In this document: positions 49,659 through 59,369 of the stretch, one piece after another
How positions within the stretch are numbered: the first letter of the stretch is position 1
Layout: every line of letters starts with the position of its first letter
Assembly: GCF_009856445.1 (NCBI RefSeq)
Contig: NZ_WMFA01000002.1
Location: 310,001-374,000 of the forward strand
Direction: 5' to 3'
Source of the DNA: Halobacillus litoralis
Lineage (GTDB): Bacteria > Bacillota > Bacilli > Bacillales > Halobacillaceae
Length of the DNA stretch: 64,000 bases
The notes under the pieces: model-generated
The model's database searches: none
Told to the model about the DNA's origin: nothing
Seen by the model: only the letters and a program-made list of their open reading frames with translations
Position numbers and translations under genes: made by a program

Positions 49659-49895
49659 ATGAAGAAAGTGTGGAAAAATTTCATGGAAAACCTGGCACAT
49701 TCTGAGTGGAGATTAAGTGTGATGGCTTTTGCGGCGTTGATTGGAACGTTCACATCCATTTTCATCGTTGAACGTGAACTGAATCTAACTTTTATGATAG
49801 TGTATTTTGTGGTTTATGGGTTACTACTCGGAGGCAATGTGATTTATGTTTTAAATAAGAGAAGAAAAAACAGCAGGGAGGTAAAGGGTGAATAA
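49659..49895 (+). CDS. Small membrane protein (78 aa)
   Basis: Two spans (LSVMAFAALIGTFTSIFIVE and FMIVYFVVYGLLLGGNVIYVL) with amphipathic N-terminus (KKVWKNFMENLAHSEWR) and basic tail (NKRRKNSREVKGE). ATG 49659 lacks a strong ribosome binding site. No family recognised. Confidence 0.55.
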   Translation: MKKVWKNFMENLAHSEWRLSVMAFAALIGTFTSIFIVERELNLTFMIVYFVVYGLLLGGNVIYVLNKRRKNSREVKGE

Positions 49896-50028
49896 GAGAG
49901 TGAGTAGCTCTTTAAGACCTTTATTATCCTATAACATCTTGGTTACCCCTCGATAATTCTATCTTATTATTGTAATATATTAATGGATGTTACCCGATCA
50001 TTGAGAAGATTTTTGAGGAGGAAGACTA

Positions 50029-50865
50029 ATGACGACTGCAAAATCAGGAACATTGACGCCCGTAACGACGACCATTCTTGAGCAGAAAGAACAGTTGGCC
50101 CGCGCCGTTGCTATTCCTAATGAAATAGGAAAAGGAGTGTCAGAGCAGCTCATTGACTGGAGAATGGAATTAATCGAAGCTTATGCCAATTCTTTAAGTC
50201 AGGATTTCAAGGAGGCTACTTCCAATCTTGAAAAGTGGAGCGACAGCGTCTCAGGACAGCTCGTAGAATTAAGGCTGCCTTTGAATCTGGCACTCGTAGA
50301 AATAAGTGAGTATAGGGAAGTCATTGGGGCAATCATTAAGCAGGAAGCTAAAGAACAGGATCTATCCTTTGACGATTTTTATGATATCCTCACTCGGTTT
50401 AATCACGCGGTTGACCAGGCCGTCCAATTCATGAGTCAATCCTATATGGATGATTTTGAAAATACTATACAAACCGCTAATTATGCAGTGGATGAACTCT
50501 CCGTTCCGATCGTTCGAGTCACAGAGACGGTTGGTGTCATTCCGATCGTAGGAGAAATCGATACGAACCGTGCGCAGCTCCTCATGGAGAATGCCTTGAA
50601 GCAAGGGGAAGAGTATGAGCTTGAGACGATCATCTTGGATTTATCCGGGGTGAGTATCATTGATACGATGGTCGCTCATCAATTATTTAAAGTGATCAAT
50701 TCGTTAAAACTTACGGGTGTGAAGGGGATCATGAGTGGTATCCGTCCTGACATTGTGCAGACAATGGTGAGCCTGGGCATTAATATGAAGGGCATTCATA
50801 CGTTCAGCAGCCTCCACAGGGCTATTGAATCGCTGCAACTATTAGACAAAGAATCTATCGTTTAA
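50029..50865 (+). CDS. RsbR-type stressosome protein with C-terminal STAS domain
   Basis: 278 residues. N-terminal half is an all-helical globin-like RsbR N domain; C-terminal half is a STAS domain (SVPIVRVTETVGVIPIVGEIDTNRAQLLMENAL ... IILDLSGVSIIDTMVAHQLFKVINSLKLTGVKGIMSGIRPDI). D-L-S-G-V...D-T keeps the Ser/Thr position phosphorylated by RsbT. Such proteins form the stressosome that controls SigB; the partners RsbS/RsbT are not adjacent. GAGGAGGA precedes ATG 50029. Confidence 0.88.
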   Translation: MTTAKSGTLTPVTTTILEQKEQLARAVAIPNEIGKGVSEQLIDWRMELIEAYANSLSQDFKEATSNLEKWSDSVSGQLVELRLPLNLALVEISEYREVIGAIIKQEAKEQDLSFDDFYDILTRFNHAVDQAVQFMSQSYMDDFENTIQTANYAVDELSVPIVRVTETVGVIPIVGEIDTNRAQLLMENALKQGEEYELETIILDLSGVSIIDTMVAHQLFKVINSLKLTGVKGIMSGIRPDIVQTMVSLGINMKGIHTFSSLHRAIESLQLLDKESIV

Positions 50866-50911
50866 TGTTGAATGAAAAGATGTCTCTTTGAAAATATGGA
50901 TGAAAGTGACA

Positions 50912-50975
50912 AATAAAAGTGTCTGAACCTCGTTATGCCAAAGGGTGAACGGAACGGGTGTCAGACACTTTTATT
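50912..50975. terminator. Long hairpin with GTGTCTGA arms
   Basis: AATAAAAGTGTCTGA and its perfect complement TCAGACACTTTTATT around a 34-base loop. A terminator for the RsbR gene, with A/T runs on both sides. Confidence 0.75.
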
Positions 50976-51124
50976 TTGCACAACCGAGGGAAGACGCATG
51001 ATTAAAACCGTCCCCCTACGCACAACGATAAAAAACACAAAGGATATTCATCCCTCTACTTATCTATTATAATGAACAGGGAACATAACCTTAGTATCAT
51101 TTTCCTGTAGGTGAGGGGGATCTT

Positions 51125-54100
51125 ATGAAAAAAAATCTATGGATTGTAGGGGGCGTACTTTTTGTCTTAGCGTTACCCTCTTTGATTTGGCTGTTTTCAC
51201 CATCCAGATCACTGGATGTGACTGTTCTTGACAAAACGGTACCCGATGAGAGTTTTCGTGAACATAAAAGCCTGATGTGGCTACTGAATCACAATAAATA
51301 CACAACCAATGAAGACAAGTCCTATGAAGCTGCGAGTCACTACGGTCTCGTTCCTGACGAAGAGGCGCAGGTCATTGAAGAAAAACCGCTTCCGGAAGAC
51401 CTCGGGAATACGGAGTTGATTTATATCGCCGATACATACGGAGTATATGAAGAAGATGTGCCATGGGCAGAGGAATCGAAGGAGGGCGGAGCACCTTCCC
51501 TGATCCATGGTGGACTAAGCATGGGTGAATGGCAGCAGATGAAGCAGCAGGTCCAATCGAACGGCAAGGACCTGGTCATGGAATTCAACAGCTTCGCTTC
51601 CCCTACAAGTGAGGCGGTACGGAACGATGTGACCGACTTTCTGAAAGTGGATTGGCAGGGTTGGATCGGCCGTTATTTTCAGGATTTGACCGAAGGCAGG
51701 GAAGTCCCGGGCTGGGTCGTTTCCAGATGGGAAGAAAAGGGAGAGCCCTGGACGTATGAAGGGGAAGGAGTGGTTCTTATCCATGAATTCACGAGCGAGG
51801 TTCTCGTCTTGTCTTTAGAAGAAGGAGACTTGGAAGATGCTCCTATCCTTGCGACCTTTACTGAGAAAGGGAAAGAGCAGTTCGATCTCCACCAGAGTAC
51901 GCCTTATCTTTACTGGTTCGATATCCTTGAGGCTGAAGAAGGAGCGGAAGTGCTGGCGGAGTATGAAATCCAAACAAGTGAGCAAGGGTCAGGAAAGCTT
52001 GATGAGCACGGAATACCTTCTACATTCCCGGCGGTCACTCACTATGAGGACCAGGGGGGCCATCGCTATTATTTCTCAGGGGATTTCGCAGATTTGGCGG
52101 ATGTCCCCTCGTTCTATCAGTACAAGGGTTTTGCAAAAGTAAGGGAATGGGTCGCGAAGTTTCAACCAAACTCTGAAGAAAGCTTCTTTTGGAGCACCTA
52201 TCAACCGATGATGGAAAGCATTCTTTCCGCTGTGGCAAAGGAAGAGGCTGAAAAACCTGTGACTGTTCCTCAAGCATTGACGGAAGATACCCACCATCCT
52301 TCTCGTGTCCATGATCAGAAAGTCGAAGTTTTTCAGGACAACGAATGGCAGTCAATGACGGTTAAAGGTGTCAATATCGGGATGGGAAAACCCGGTTACT
52401 TCCCCGGGGAAGCAGCGATTGATAAAGAAGAATACGCGCGCTGGTTTGAGCAGATAGGAGAAATGGACGCGAATGCCATTCGTGTGTACACCTTGCATCC
52501 GCCGGGTTTCTATGAGGCGTTGGCGGAATACAATGCAGAGGCCGAACAGCCTCTGTATGTGTTTCATGGCGTATGGATTGATGAAGGGCCTTTAGAGGAG
52601 ACGAAAGATGCTTTTGATGCAGACATCACAAACGCATTTCAAAAAGAAATGAAGAAGATTGTGGATGTCATTCATGGCGAAGCTAAAATACCGGCACAGA
52701 CCGGTCATGCGTCCGGACTTTATACGACGGACATCTCGCCTTATGTAGCTGGATGGATCATCGGGATTGAATGGTATCCGTATATGGTCGATCAAATGGA
52801 AAAAGATTACCCGGATCTTGGTGACTATGAGGGCACCTATACGAGGACGGAAGAAGCAAGTCCGATGGAATACTGGCTTGCGGAACAGATGGATGTTCTC
52901 ACCACTTATGAAATCGACCAGTACCAAAGCATGCGTCCGTTGAGTTTCACCAACTGGGTGACGACAGACAATCTTGGTCAGCCGGCGGAACCTTTAGAAC
53001 AGGAAGATCTCGCAAGCATCGATCCGAATCATATCTTTCCAAAAGGGAAGGCGGAAGCCGTCGGCATGTTCGCTTCCTATCACGTCTATCCGTATTATCC
53101 GGATTTTCTCAACCTTGAGGAGTCCTATACGGAATTCGAAGATCACCGTGGTGAAAAGAACAACTACGCAGGCTACCTGAAAGACCTGCATGAGTCGCAC
53201 GAACTCCCGATTTTGATCGCTGAATTCGGCATCCCGGCTTCAAGAGGAAAGACACACGAAAACCCGTTTGGCTGGAATCAGGGTTTCATTTCAGAAAAAG
53301 AACAAGGGCAGATCGTCAAACGGCTGTATGAGGATATTCTGCAGGAGGAGCTGCTTGGCGGTCTTGTATTCAGCTGGCAGGATGAGTGGTTCAAGCGGAC
53401 GTGGAATACGATGGATTACGACAATCCCGACCGCAGACCGTACTGGTCGAATGCACAGACGAATGAACAGCAGTTCGGACTCTTAAGCTTCGATCGTTTG
53501 AAAGTGAAAGTCGATGGAGAGGACGATTGGGAAGAAGGAGCCACCCTTTATGAAGATGGAAAAGAGGAGCTGCAGTCTGTGATGGCGGATCACGATGAAC
53601 GGTATCTATATCTCAAAGCGGAAGTCGACCCTGAAGGTTTTGGGAAAGAGAAAGAGATTCAATTTCAGATCAGCGTGCGACCTGACAAAGGGATTGGGCT
53701 GGAGAATCAAAACCTCGTTTCAGATTTCCGTGTGACGATTCCAGGGGAAGAAGACGCGAAGATCGAAGTTGCACGTGACTATGATGTGTTCCACTATCAA
53801 TATGTCCAGGAAAAAGAGATGACCGAGGATCCCTATAAGGACGAAGACTTCCACCCTATCCGTCTTGCACTCAATAAAGGGCTCGTCCGCCCGGATACCG
53901 GGGAAGAGTTTCCTTTTGATTCTTACGAGACAGGCGTCCTGCGCTATGGAATCGGAAATCCTGAATCGGAAAACTATGATTCTCTCGCCGATTATTATTA
54001 CTCCGCGAAAACAGGGATTTTGGAACTCCGCCTTCCATGGATGATGTTGAATGCAAAAGACCCTAGTCAGAAGGAATTTATCGGAGATCTGGATGAAGGA

Positions 54101-54295
54101 GGCTTGGGATCATCGATCACGATTGATGGACTGAATATCACAGCAGCTGTTACGGAAAAAGGAAAAGTCGTCGAGTCGTTCGGGTTTGATCAGCCTGCCC
54201 GCTATACGTGGGAGAACTGGGACCTTCCTCTGCATGAAGAACGGTTGAAGAAGTCTTATCCAATCATAAAAGATATCTTTTCTACGGTCGAATGA
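51125..54295 (+). CDS. Large membrane-anchored glycoside-hydrolase-like protein (TIM barrel)
   Basis: 1056 residues. N-terminal signal/anchor (LWIVGGVLFVLALPSLIWLF), then about 350 residues of unknown fold, then a TIM-barrel block: VKGVNIGMGKPGYFPGE, MDANAIRVYTLHPPGFYEAL, GWIIGIEWYP, and LPILIAEFGIPASRG where the Glu has the position of a GH2/GH5 nucleophile, followed by GGLVFSWQDEWFKRTWN. A C-terminal beta-rich domain (about 800-1056) may bind sugar. Extracellular polysaccharide hydrolysis is inferred; the substrate is unknown. Stands alone after the RsbR terminator. Confidence 0.75.
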   Translation: MKKNLWIVGGVLFVLALPSLIWLFSPSRSLDVTVLDKTVPDESFREHKSLMWLLNHNKYTTNEDKSYEAASHYGLVPDEEAQVIEEKPLPEDLGNTELIYIADTYGVYEEDVPWAEESKEGGAPSLIHGGLSMGEWQQMKQQVQSNGKDLVMEFNSFASPTSEAVRNDVTDFLKVDWQGWIGRYFQDLTEGREVPGWVVSRWEEKGEPWTYEGEGVVLIHEFTSEVLVLSLEEGDLEDAPILATFTEKGKEQFDLHQSTPYLYWFDILEAEEGAEVLAEYEIQTSEQGSGKLDEHGIPSTFPAVTHYEDQGGHRYYFSGDFADLADVPSFYQYKGFAKVREWVAKFQPNSEESFFWSTYQPMMESILSAVAKEEAEKPVTVPQALTEDTHHPSRVHDQKVEVFQDNEWQSMTVKGVNIGMGKPGYFPGEAAIDKEEYARWFEQIGEMDANAIRVYTLHPPGFYEALAEYNAEAEQPLYVFHGVWIDEGPLEETKDAFDADITNAFQKEMKKIVDVIHGEAKIPAQTGHASGLYTTDISPYVAGWIIGIEWYPYMVDQMEKDYPDLGDYEGTYTRTEEASPMEYWLAEQMDVLTTYEIDQYQSMRPLSFTNWVTTDNLGQPAEPLEQEDLASIDPNHIFPKGKAEAVGMFASYHVYPYYPDFLNLEESYTEFEDHRGEKNNYAGYLKDLHESHELPILIAEFGIPASRGKTHENPFGWNQGFISEKEQGQIVKRLYEDILQEELLGGLVFSWQDEWFKRTWNTMDYDNPDRRPYWSNAQTNEQQFGLLSFDRLKVKVDGEDDWEEGATLYEDGKEELQSVMADHDERYLYLKAEVDPEGFGKEKEIQFQISVRPDKGIGLENQNLVSDFRVTIPGEEDAKIEVARDYDVFHYQYVQEKEMTEDPYKDEDFHPIRLALNKGLVRPDTGEEFPFDSYETGVLRYGIGNPESENYDSLADYYYSAKTGILELRLPWMMLNAKDPSQKEFIGDLDEGGLGSSITIDGLNITAAVTEKGKVVESFGFDQPARYTWENWDLPLHEERLKKSYPIIKDIFSTVE

Positions 54296-54355
54296 CCCTG
54301 AGAAATTTGGACGTGATATACTTTAAACCATAGATCAGGAAGGGCAGGGTGAATC

Positions 54356-54709
54356 ATGGCTAAACATAAGATTTATACGATGAGTTTTGCTAGTGTCTAT
54401 CCCCATTATGTCAACAAGGCGGAAAAAAAGGGGCGTACGAAAGAAGAAGTCGATGAAATTATCCGCTGGTTAACAGGGTATAACCAGGTGCAGGTAGAGG
54501 AGATATTAGAAAAGAAGACAGACTTTGAAACCTTCTTTGCGGAAGCTCCTGAGATGAACCCTTCACGGACGATGATCAAAGGCGTTATCTGTGGCGTTCG
54601 TGTGGAAGAGATTGAAGAGCCATTGATGCAGGAAATCCGTTATTTGGATAAAATGATTGATGAGCTGGCCAAAGGGAAAGCGATGGAGAAGATTCTGCGT
54701 AAACCCTGA
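54356..54709 (+). CDS. DUF2200 family protein
   Basis: 117 residues. The whole sequence follows the DUF2200 pattern: [38 protein letters not shown], then [58 protein letters not shown]. Cytoplasmic; biochemical role unknown. GGAAGGGCAGGG stands before ATG 54356; a terminator follows at 54719. Confidence 0.88.
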   Translation: MAKHKIYTMSFASVYPHYVNKAEKKGRTKEEVDEIIRWLTGYNQVQVEEILEKKTDFETFFAEAPEMNPSRTMIKGVICGVRVEEIEEPLMQEIRYLDKMIDELAKGKAMEKILRKP

Positions 54710-54718
54710 TCCAAATAC

Positions 54719-54756
54719 AAAATCCCGCTCCTATGACTAGGAGCGGGATTTTTTTA
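54719..54756. terminator. Strong terminator between convergent genes
   Basis: AATCCCGCTCCTA, TGAC, TAGGAGCGGGATT and six more T. Confidence 0.88.
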
Positions 54757-54784
54757 TAGCCAAGCACGCAAAGATAGAATTTCA

Positions 54785-55654
54785 TCAGTCCGACTGCTTC
54801 ACACTAAGGAACGTGATCGTAAACAGAATCAGACCCATCCCAATGAATTGAACAGCACCAAGGGAATCTCCAAGAAGAAGAAGACCGAATAAGGAAGCGG
54901 TCACGGGTTCGATCATAGCGACCATAGATGCGGTTGACGGAGCTGTCTTCCGTATCCCGATTACATAAAAAATAAAGGAGATCCCAGCCCCGACGAGTCC
55001 CAGCAGAATAAACCACCCGATGTCGCTTGAGCTCAACACATCAGCCAATTCATGCCTGTCGCTCAAGAGGAAGAGGATGACACAGAATGCGAAAAAGGCG
55101 ATGGTTGAGATGGTCTGCGGCTTTCCGAGCAAAGCGGCTTTTTTAAAACCGAAGATGAACAATGCATAGGAGAGCCCAGCACCAAGGCCCCCTGCCGCCC
55201 CTAGAAAACTGACAGAAACCGAAGTAGGGTTATTGGCCCCTGTGAGCAGCACGATCCCTAAGAGGACACCAAGAATGCATCCCCATTTCAACCAGCTTGA
55301 ACGTTCAATTCCTAGTAAAAAGGAAATCAGAAGCACGAATACCGGAGCGGTGTACATCAAAGTAGCGGCCACGGCTATGCTTGAAGCTTCGATACTTAAG
55401 AAATAAGAAGTGAAATTCCCCGCCACACCTAAACCAGCCAAAGTTGCCCACAAGTATAAGCGTCTTGAAAAAGTCCAGTTTTGTTTTCCGTTTGTAAGCA
55501 GCCATCCCAGAAAACAAAGGAATCCAACCGCGCCTCGGTAAAAGGAAATGACCACCGGGTCCCAGCCTTTTTCCATTAGAATATCAGCAATTCCTCCACT
55601 GATGCCCCATCCGATCGCGGCGAGCATCACTAATCCTACTCCTGCATATCTCAC
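54785..55654 (-). CDS. EamA-family (DMT superfamily) transporter, paralogue of 29905-30819
   Basis: 289 residues with ten membrane spans in two repeats. It can be aligned along its whole length with the protein at 29905-30819: for example AAIGWGISGGIADILMEKGWDPVVISFYRGAVGF against AAICWGFSGGIANILMNNGWDPIVISLYRGAIGF. Exporter of unknown metabolite. The other copy lies inside the cassette region with an extra basic tail. The 410 bases upstream (55,655-56,066) contain nothing I can assign. Confidence 0.88.
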   Translation of the reverse strand: MRYAGVGLVMLAAIGWGISGGIADILMEKGWDPVVISFYRGAVGFLCFLGWLLTNGKQNWTFSRRLYLWATLAGLGVAGNFTSYFLSIEASSIAVAATLMYTAPVFVLLISFLLGIERSSWLKWGCILGVLLGIVLLTGANNPTSVSVSFLGAAGGLGAGLSYALFIFGFKKAALLGKPQTISTIAFFAFCVILFLLSDRHELADVLSSSDIGWFILLGLVGAGISFIFYVIGIRKTAPSTASMVAMIEPVTASLFGLLLLGDSLGAVQFIGMGLILFTITFLSVKQSD

Positions 55655-56066
55655 TATTTGCCTCCTAAGGTTTGAGTAATGATGCCATTGTTCCGTTCGC
55701 TGTAAGTTCCCTTAGATTGACACAAGTACCGAAAGAGGCGGCCGATTTTTTAAAGCTATTTCACAATAGTTTTTGGAAATGTGTTAACGGTTTTTCCTTA
55801 TATTTCTAATTATTAAACATGGACCATTTTGTGTGGAATGGAACATTCCGTCTCCAAATGGGATAAATGAGAAATTCTGCTTGGGGAAATGGTGGGGACT
55901 TTTGCTATTTAATCGAGGATTCCCTGAGGACCGGGTTAAAAGCCCATGAAAGATTCGATACTTCTCCCTAATTTTCGATAAAAATATAAAAAACAGGTTC
56001 ACTCTCCTTCTTTACAGGGTAGGAATTAGGAGTATTCAAAAGTCTTAAGAAAAGAATGGGGTTCAT

Positions 56067-57464
56067 ATGGGGATCTTCTACTATATAAAGAAATATTTTA
56101 AGATGTCAAAACGCCAGCGTAAAAGTGAATTGAAATCCACACTATGGTTTATGCCTTTCTGGTACATCGTGGGTGCGGTCGGGTTGTCCGCCTTCACGTT
56201 TTATCTTGATTATGTGGTGGATGTCGGTTTGTACCTGCCGCCCGCCATCGGTTTCAGCGGCCAGACGCTCCAAGTGCTTCTGAGTGCACTTGTCGGAGGT
56301 GTGCTGACATTGAGTGCCTTTACGATTAACTCCCTGCTTGTTGCGCTGACGACGTTCAGTGGTCAGTTTTCGTCCAAAATGCTTGTGAACTTTGTCAGTG
56401 ACCGGGCGACCCAGCATGTGCTTGGTATTTTTAATGGGAGTTTTATTTATGTGCTGCTTAACTTCTTATACGTGACGCATGAAGAAGAGGAGTATATTGT
56501 CGCGACACCGGTTTTATCCATTCTCACAGCGATTACCGCTGCCGTGACGTTCATATATTTTATCAACCACACTACGACATGGATGCAGGTCCATAACATC
56601 AGTTTCAATATGAATGCCAAGTCGAAGCAGGTGCAGCATTCACTCGAAAAGGAATTAAAACCTTATCACATGGAGAAGGAGATCGTGGTGGAAGACCTTC
56701 CTCATGAATCTGAAGGGAAAGTCATTAAGACCCGCCAATCCGGTTATCTTCAAGTTGCCGATTTTTCCCGGTTGATTAAGCAGGCGGAAAGTGACGACAT
56801 CCTCCTTCGGTTCGATGTCAGAATCGGAGAGTTTGTTTTAGAAGGAACCCCGCTGCTCACGTATTGGGAAAGTGGAAAAACCGTCAATCCCGACACCTAC
56901 TACAAGTCTATTGAAATCGGAGTCAAGCAGACAGAGATTCAAGACTTGGAGTATGGTCTCATCAAGCTTGCGGAGGTAGCGATCAAAGCCTTAGGACATA
57001 ATGATCCGCTTACGGTTACGAACACCATTCATCAGATTGCCGATTTGCTGAAAAGCATCGGACAGTCTACCGATTTCTCTCCCTACCTGTTTGATGAGGA
57101 AGAGAAGCTTCGTGTGATTCTGAATCGAAAAGATTTTCGCTATTACCTTCATAAGGGCTTCGCCTCCATAAGGGAATATGCGGACCAGAATTCCGCCGTG
57201 ATGACAGAGCTGTTAACGATGATCAAAGTGTTGAGTAAATCGGTGGATGAAGGGTACCACAACGATTTATGGGAATTCGCAAGACAGACGATCTTAGGTT
57301 TCGATAACGATAGTATGTATGAAAATGACTGCCTGTACATGTTGGAGCAATTATCGGAGCTCGCTAAACAGACGGGTCATGAGAAGGATTACCTTTTCCT
57401 TCTTGAATATATGCTGAAGCGGGTCAGTTCGAAGAGTGCCACGGAAGAATCTGCTTCTCTTTAA
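56067..57464 (+). CDS. DUF2254 family membrane protein
   Basis: 465 residues. Four N-terminal membrane spans (LWFMPFWYIVGAVGLSAFTFYL; LQVLLSALVGGVLTLSAFTINSLLVAL; GIFNGSFIYVLLNFLYV; ILTAITAAVTFIYFINH) and a cytoplasmic C-terminal region with QSGYLQVADFSRLI and DVRIGEFVLEGTPLL, as in DUF2254 proteins. Function unknown. ATG 56067 after a GGGG-containing site. Followed by a terminator at 57493. Confidence 0.85.
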   Translation: MGIFYYIKKYFKMSKRQRKSELKSTLWFMPFWYIVGAVGLSAFTFYLDYVVDVGLYLPPAIGFSGQTLQVLLSALVGGVLTLSAFTINSLLVALTTFSGQFSSKMLVNFVSDRATQHVLGIFNGSFIYVLLNFLYVTHEEEEYIVATPVLSILTAITAAVTFIYFINHTTTWMQVHNISFNMNAKSKQVQHSLEKELKPYHMEKEIVVEDLPHESEGKVIKTRQSGYLQVADFSRLIKQAESDDILLRFDVRIGEFVLEGTPLLTYWESGKTVNPDTYYKSIEIGVKQTEIQDLEYGLIKLAEVAIKALGHNDPLTVTNTIHQIADLLKSIGQSTDFSPYLFDEEEKLRVILNRKDFRYYLHKGFASIREYADQNSAVMTELLTMIKVLSKSVDEGYHNDLWEFARQTILGFDNDSMYENDCLYMLEQLSELAKQTGHEKDYLFLLEYMLKRVSSKSATEESASL

Positions 57465-57492
57465 TGAATGGATCTGAAAATAGTGCGAAAGA

Positions 57493-57524
57493 AAGAAGCT
57501 GACATCTATAGATGCCAGCTTCTT
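57493..57524 (+). terminator. Rho-independent-type terminator
   Basis: AAGAAGCTG...CATCTATAGATG...CAGCTTCTT followed by ATTTTA. Confidence 0.78.
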
Positions 57525-57587
57525 ATTTTACTTTTCTTAATACATATGAAGGAGGGGACTTGGAGCCTTGATCCCAGCATCAACCCG

Positions 57588-58286
57588 TTAATGGACTTCA
57601 TCATTGTAGGTGTCTATATAAAGCGATCCATCTTCTTTAACCTCAGCATAAAAGACATCCTCTAAGGCGTTTAATCCATTGGCGGAAAGCTTTTCTTCCA
57701 GTTTATCCAGGCTCCATTGCAGACTTTCCAAATTGTTATGGTTCACCTTTCCATCCTGAATGACAATCGAAGAGGCGGGGCTTGCCTGCATGGTTTGGTA
57801 TGGAGTGTGAACATCTTCTTTGGTGGCGGGACGTTTTCCTTGTTTTTTTAGTACAGATAGGGTCCCGTCCGTTTCGAAGATGGCATAATCAACGTCTCCT
57901 ACAGAAAAGACATTCTTTTTTCTCAGGAGTAAGTTCAATTCATCTGTATCAAGGCGGGTCTTCTTCATTTCATTTTCCAGTATCTTTCCGTTACGAATGA
58001 TGATGATTGGCTCCCCTTCCACCTTTTTACGTACGTTTCTCGACTTAATATCGAGAAGACCCATGAGAATGGTGAAGGCACTCCATACGGCGAGAGCAAT
58101 AAGTCCGTTCCTCACACTCAATGTAGGATCAATAGCAAGGGAAGCGCCCAGTGTGCCGATGGAAATGGCGGAAACGAAATTAAAGAAGGTCATTTGGGAG
58201 ATTTCTTTTCTTCCCATAAGCCTTGTAAGAATAAGTAAGGTGAAAAAAGCGATGGCAAGGCGGGTCAATAATACACTGATGGACAC
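57588..58286 (-). CDS. DUF421 (YetF/YcaP) family membrane protein
   Basis: 232 residues. Three N-terminal spans, with RLAIAFFTLLILTRLMGRKEISQMTFFNFVSAISIGTLGA carrying the family's R-x-x-G-x-x-x-I-x-x-x-T stretch, and two cytoplasmic or surface alpha/beta domains (GEPIIIIRNGKILENEMKKTRLDTDELNLLLRKK; SSIVIQDGKVNHNNLESL). Bacillus YetF-type proteins are poorly known, some linked to spores. ATG 58286 with AGGAGCGTG upstream. Confidence 0.88.
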   Translation of the reverse strand: MSISVLLTRLAIAFFTLLILTRLMGRKEISQMTFFNFVSAISIGTLGASLAIDPTLSVRNGLIALAVWSAFTILMGLLDIKSRNVRKKVEGEPIIIIRNGKILENEMKKTRLDTDELNLLLRKKNVFSVGDVDYAIFETDGTLSVLKKQGKRPATKEDVHTPYQTMQASPASSIVIQDGKVNHNNLESLQWSLDKLEEKLSANGLNALEDVFYAEVKEDGSLYIDTYNDEVH

Positions 58287-58462
58287 TTCAACACGCTCCT
58301 TTGAATAGGAAATCTTCCATATTCTTTGAAGTTGGAGTTATTTTATCCCTTGCGATGGAATAAGTTCATCCTCCCCGGGAAAAGAAAAAGGAGTATAATC
58401 TGATGTAGTCGTTACGGTTTTAGGCAGGTCATTAATGGGGAGCTAAGGGGAGGGGTATTCAA

Positions 58463-59323
58463 TTGAGTGTACTTGTTACTGGTTTTAACGGAAAAGTAGG
58501 GAAGGAAGTCGCAAGAAAGTTGAAAGAACAAAACTTTTCCTTTACGTGTGGGGTAAGGAACGTTGAAAAAGCGGTGAAGCGGTTTGGAGATGAATTTTCC
58601 TTCGTAGAACTGGATTTCTCCAACCCTGAGACTTTTGCTGCTGCGCTGGAAGGGATTGAACAGGTTTTTCTTATTTACCCTCCGGGAGACAAAATGGAGT
58701 TTCGTGAATTCCTGAAAGTCATCAAGGAAAGGGGTGTCCAACACATCGTCTATCTCTCTGTTAAGGATGTCCAATACCTGCCGTTCATTCATCATTTTAA
58801 AAACGAGAAGTTAATAAAAAAACTAGGCGTTCCCTACACCTTCATCAGGGCCGGTTACTTCATGCAGAATCTGCAAGATTTCCTGGGTCAGGAAATCAAA
58901 GAAAACAAAAGGATATTTGTGCCGGCGGGGAAAGGGAAAACCAGCTTCGTGGACACCCGGGATCTTGCAGAGGTGGCCATACAGGCTTTTTTAAATCCTG
59001 ATGAATTCAGGTATACGCGTCCCGTCATTACCGGTGAGAAAGCCTTGGATTTTTATGAGGTCGCTGAGATTATGACGGCGGTACTGGGAGAAAGAATCGA
59101 ATATGCCAACCCTTCGGTAAAAGAATTCAAGTCTTACATGGTAAACAAGGGCGAAAAAGAGGACTTTGTGAACGTAGTGGTCGGGATTCATTTTCCAACG
59201 AAACTTGGATTAGCGAAAGGCGTCACCGCTGATTTCGAAAAGATCACAAACTCGAAGCCTATACCATTGGAGCAGTATGTCAAAGATTATCAGGAGAAAT
59301 GGCTGACGGATGAAAATGATTGA
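58463..59323 (+). CDS. NmrA-like/atypical SDR NAD(P)-binding protein
   Basis: 286 residues. VLVTGFNGKVGKEVARKL is the GxxGxxG nucleotide-binding loop; SFVELDFSNPETFAAAL, HIVYLSVKDVQYLPFIHHFKNEKLIKKLGVPYTFIRAGYFMQNL and the C-terminal half fit NmrA/YtfG-like redox-sensing or quinone-reductase-like proteins, which often lack the SDR YxxxK. Start TTG 58463 after GGGGAGGGG. Followed by the T-box leader of the next gene. Confidence 0.87.
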   Translation: MSVLVTGFNGKVGKEVARKLKEQNFSFTCGVRNVEKAVKRFGDEFSFVELDFSNPETFAAALEGIEQVFLIYPPGDKMEFREFLKVIKERGVQHIVYLSVKDVQYLPFIHHFKNEKLIKKLGVPYTFIRAGYFMQNLQDFLGQEIKENKRIFVPAGKGKTSFVDTRDLAEVAIQAFLNPDEFRYTRPVITGEKALDFYEVAEIMTAVLGERIEYANPSVKEFKSYMVNKGEKEDFVNVVVGIHFPTKLGLAKGVTADFEKITNSKPIPLEQYVKDYQEKWLTDEND

Positions 59324-59331
59324 GTAAACGC

Positions 59332-59362
59332 TTTACAAATAGCGTTCATTCTTGCATAGTAT
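59332..59362 (+). promoter_or_regulatory. Likely promoter of the T-box transcript
   Basis: TTTACA (59332-59337) and TAGTAT (59357-59362) are a loose SigA-type pair with 19-base spacing, directly before the T-box. Confidence 0.4.
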
Positions 59363-59369
59363 AGAGAAA

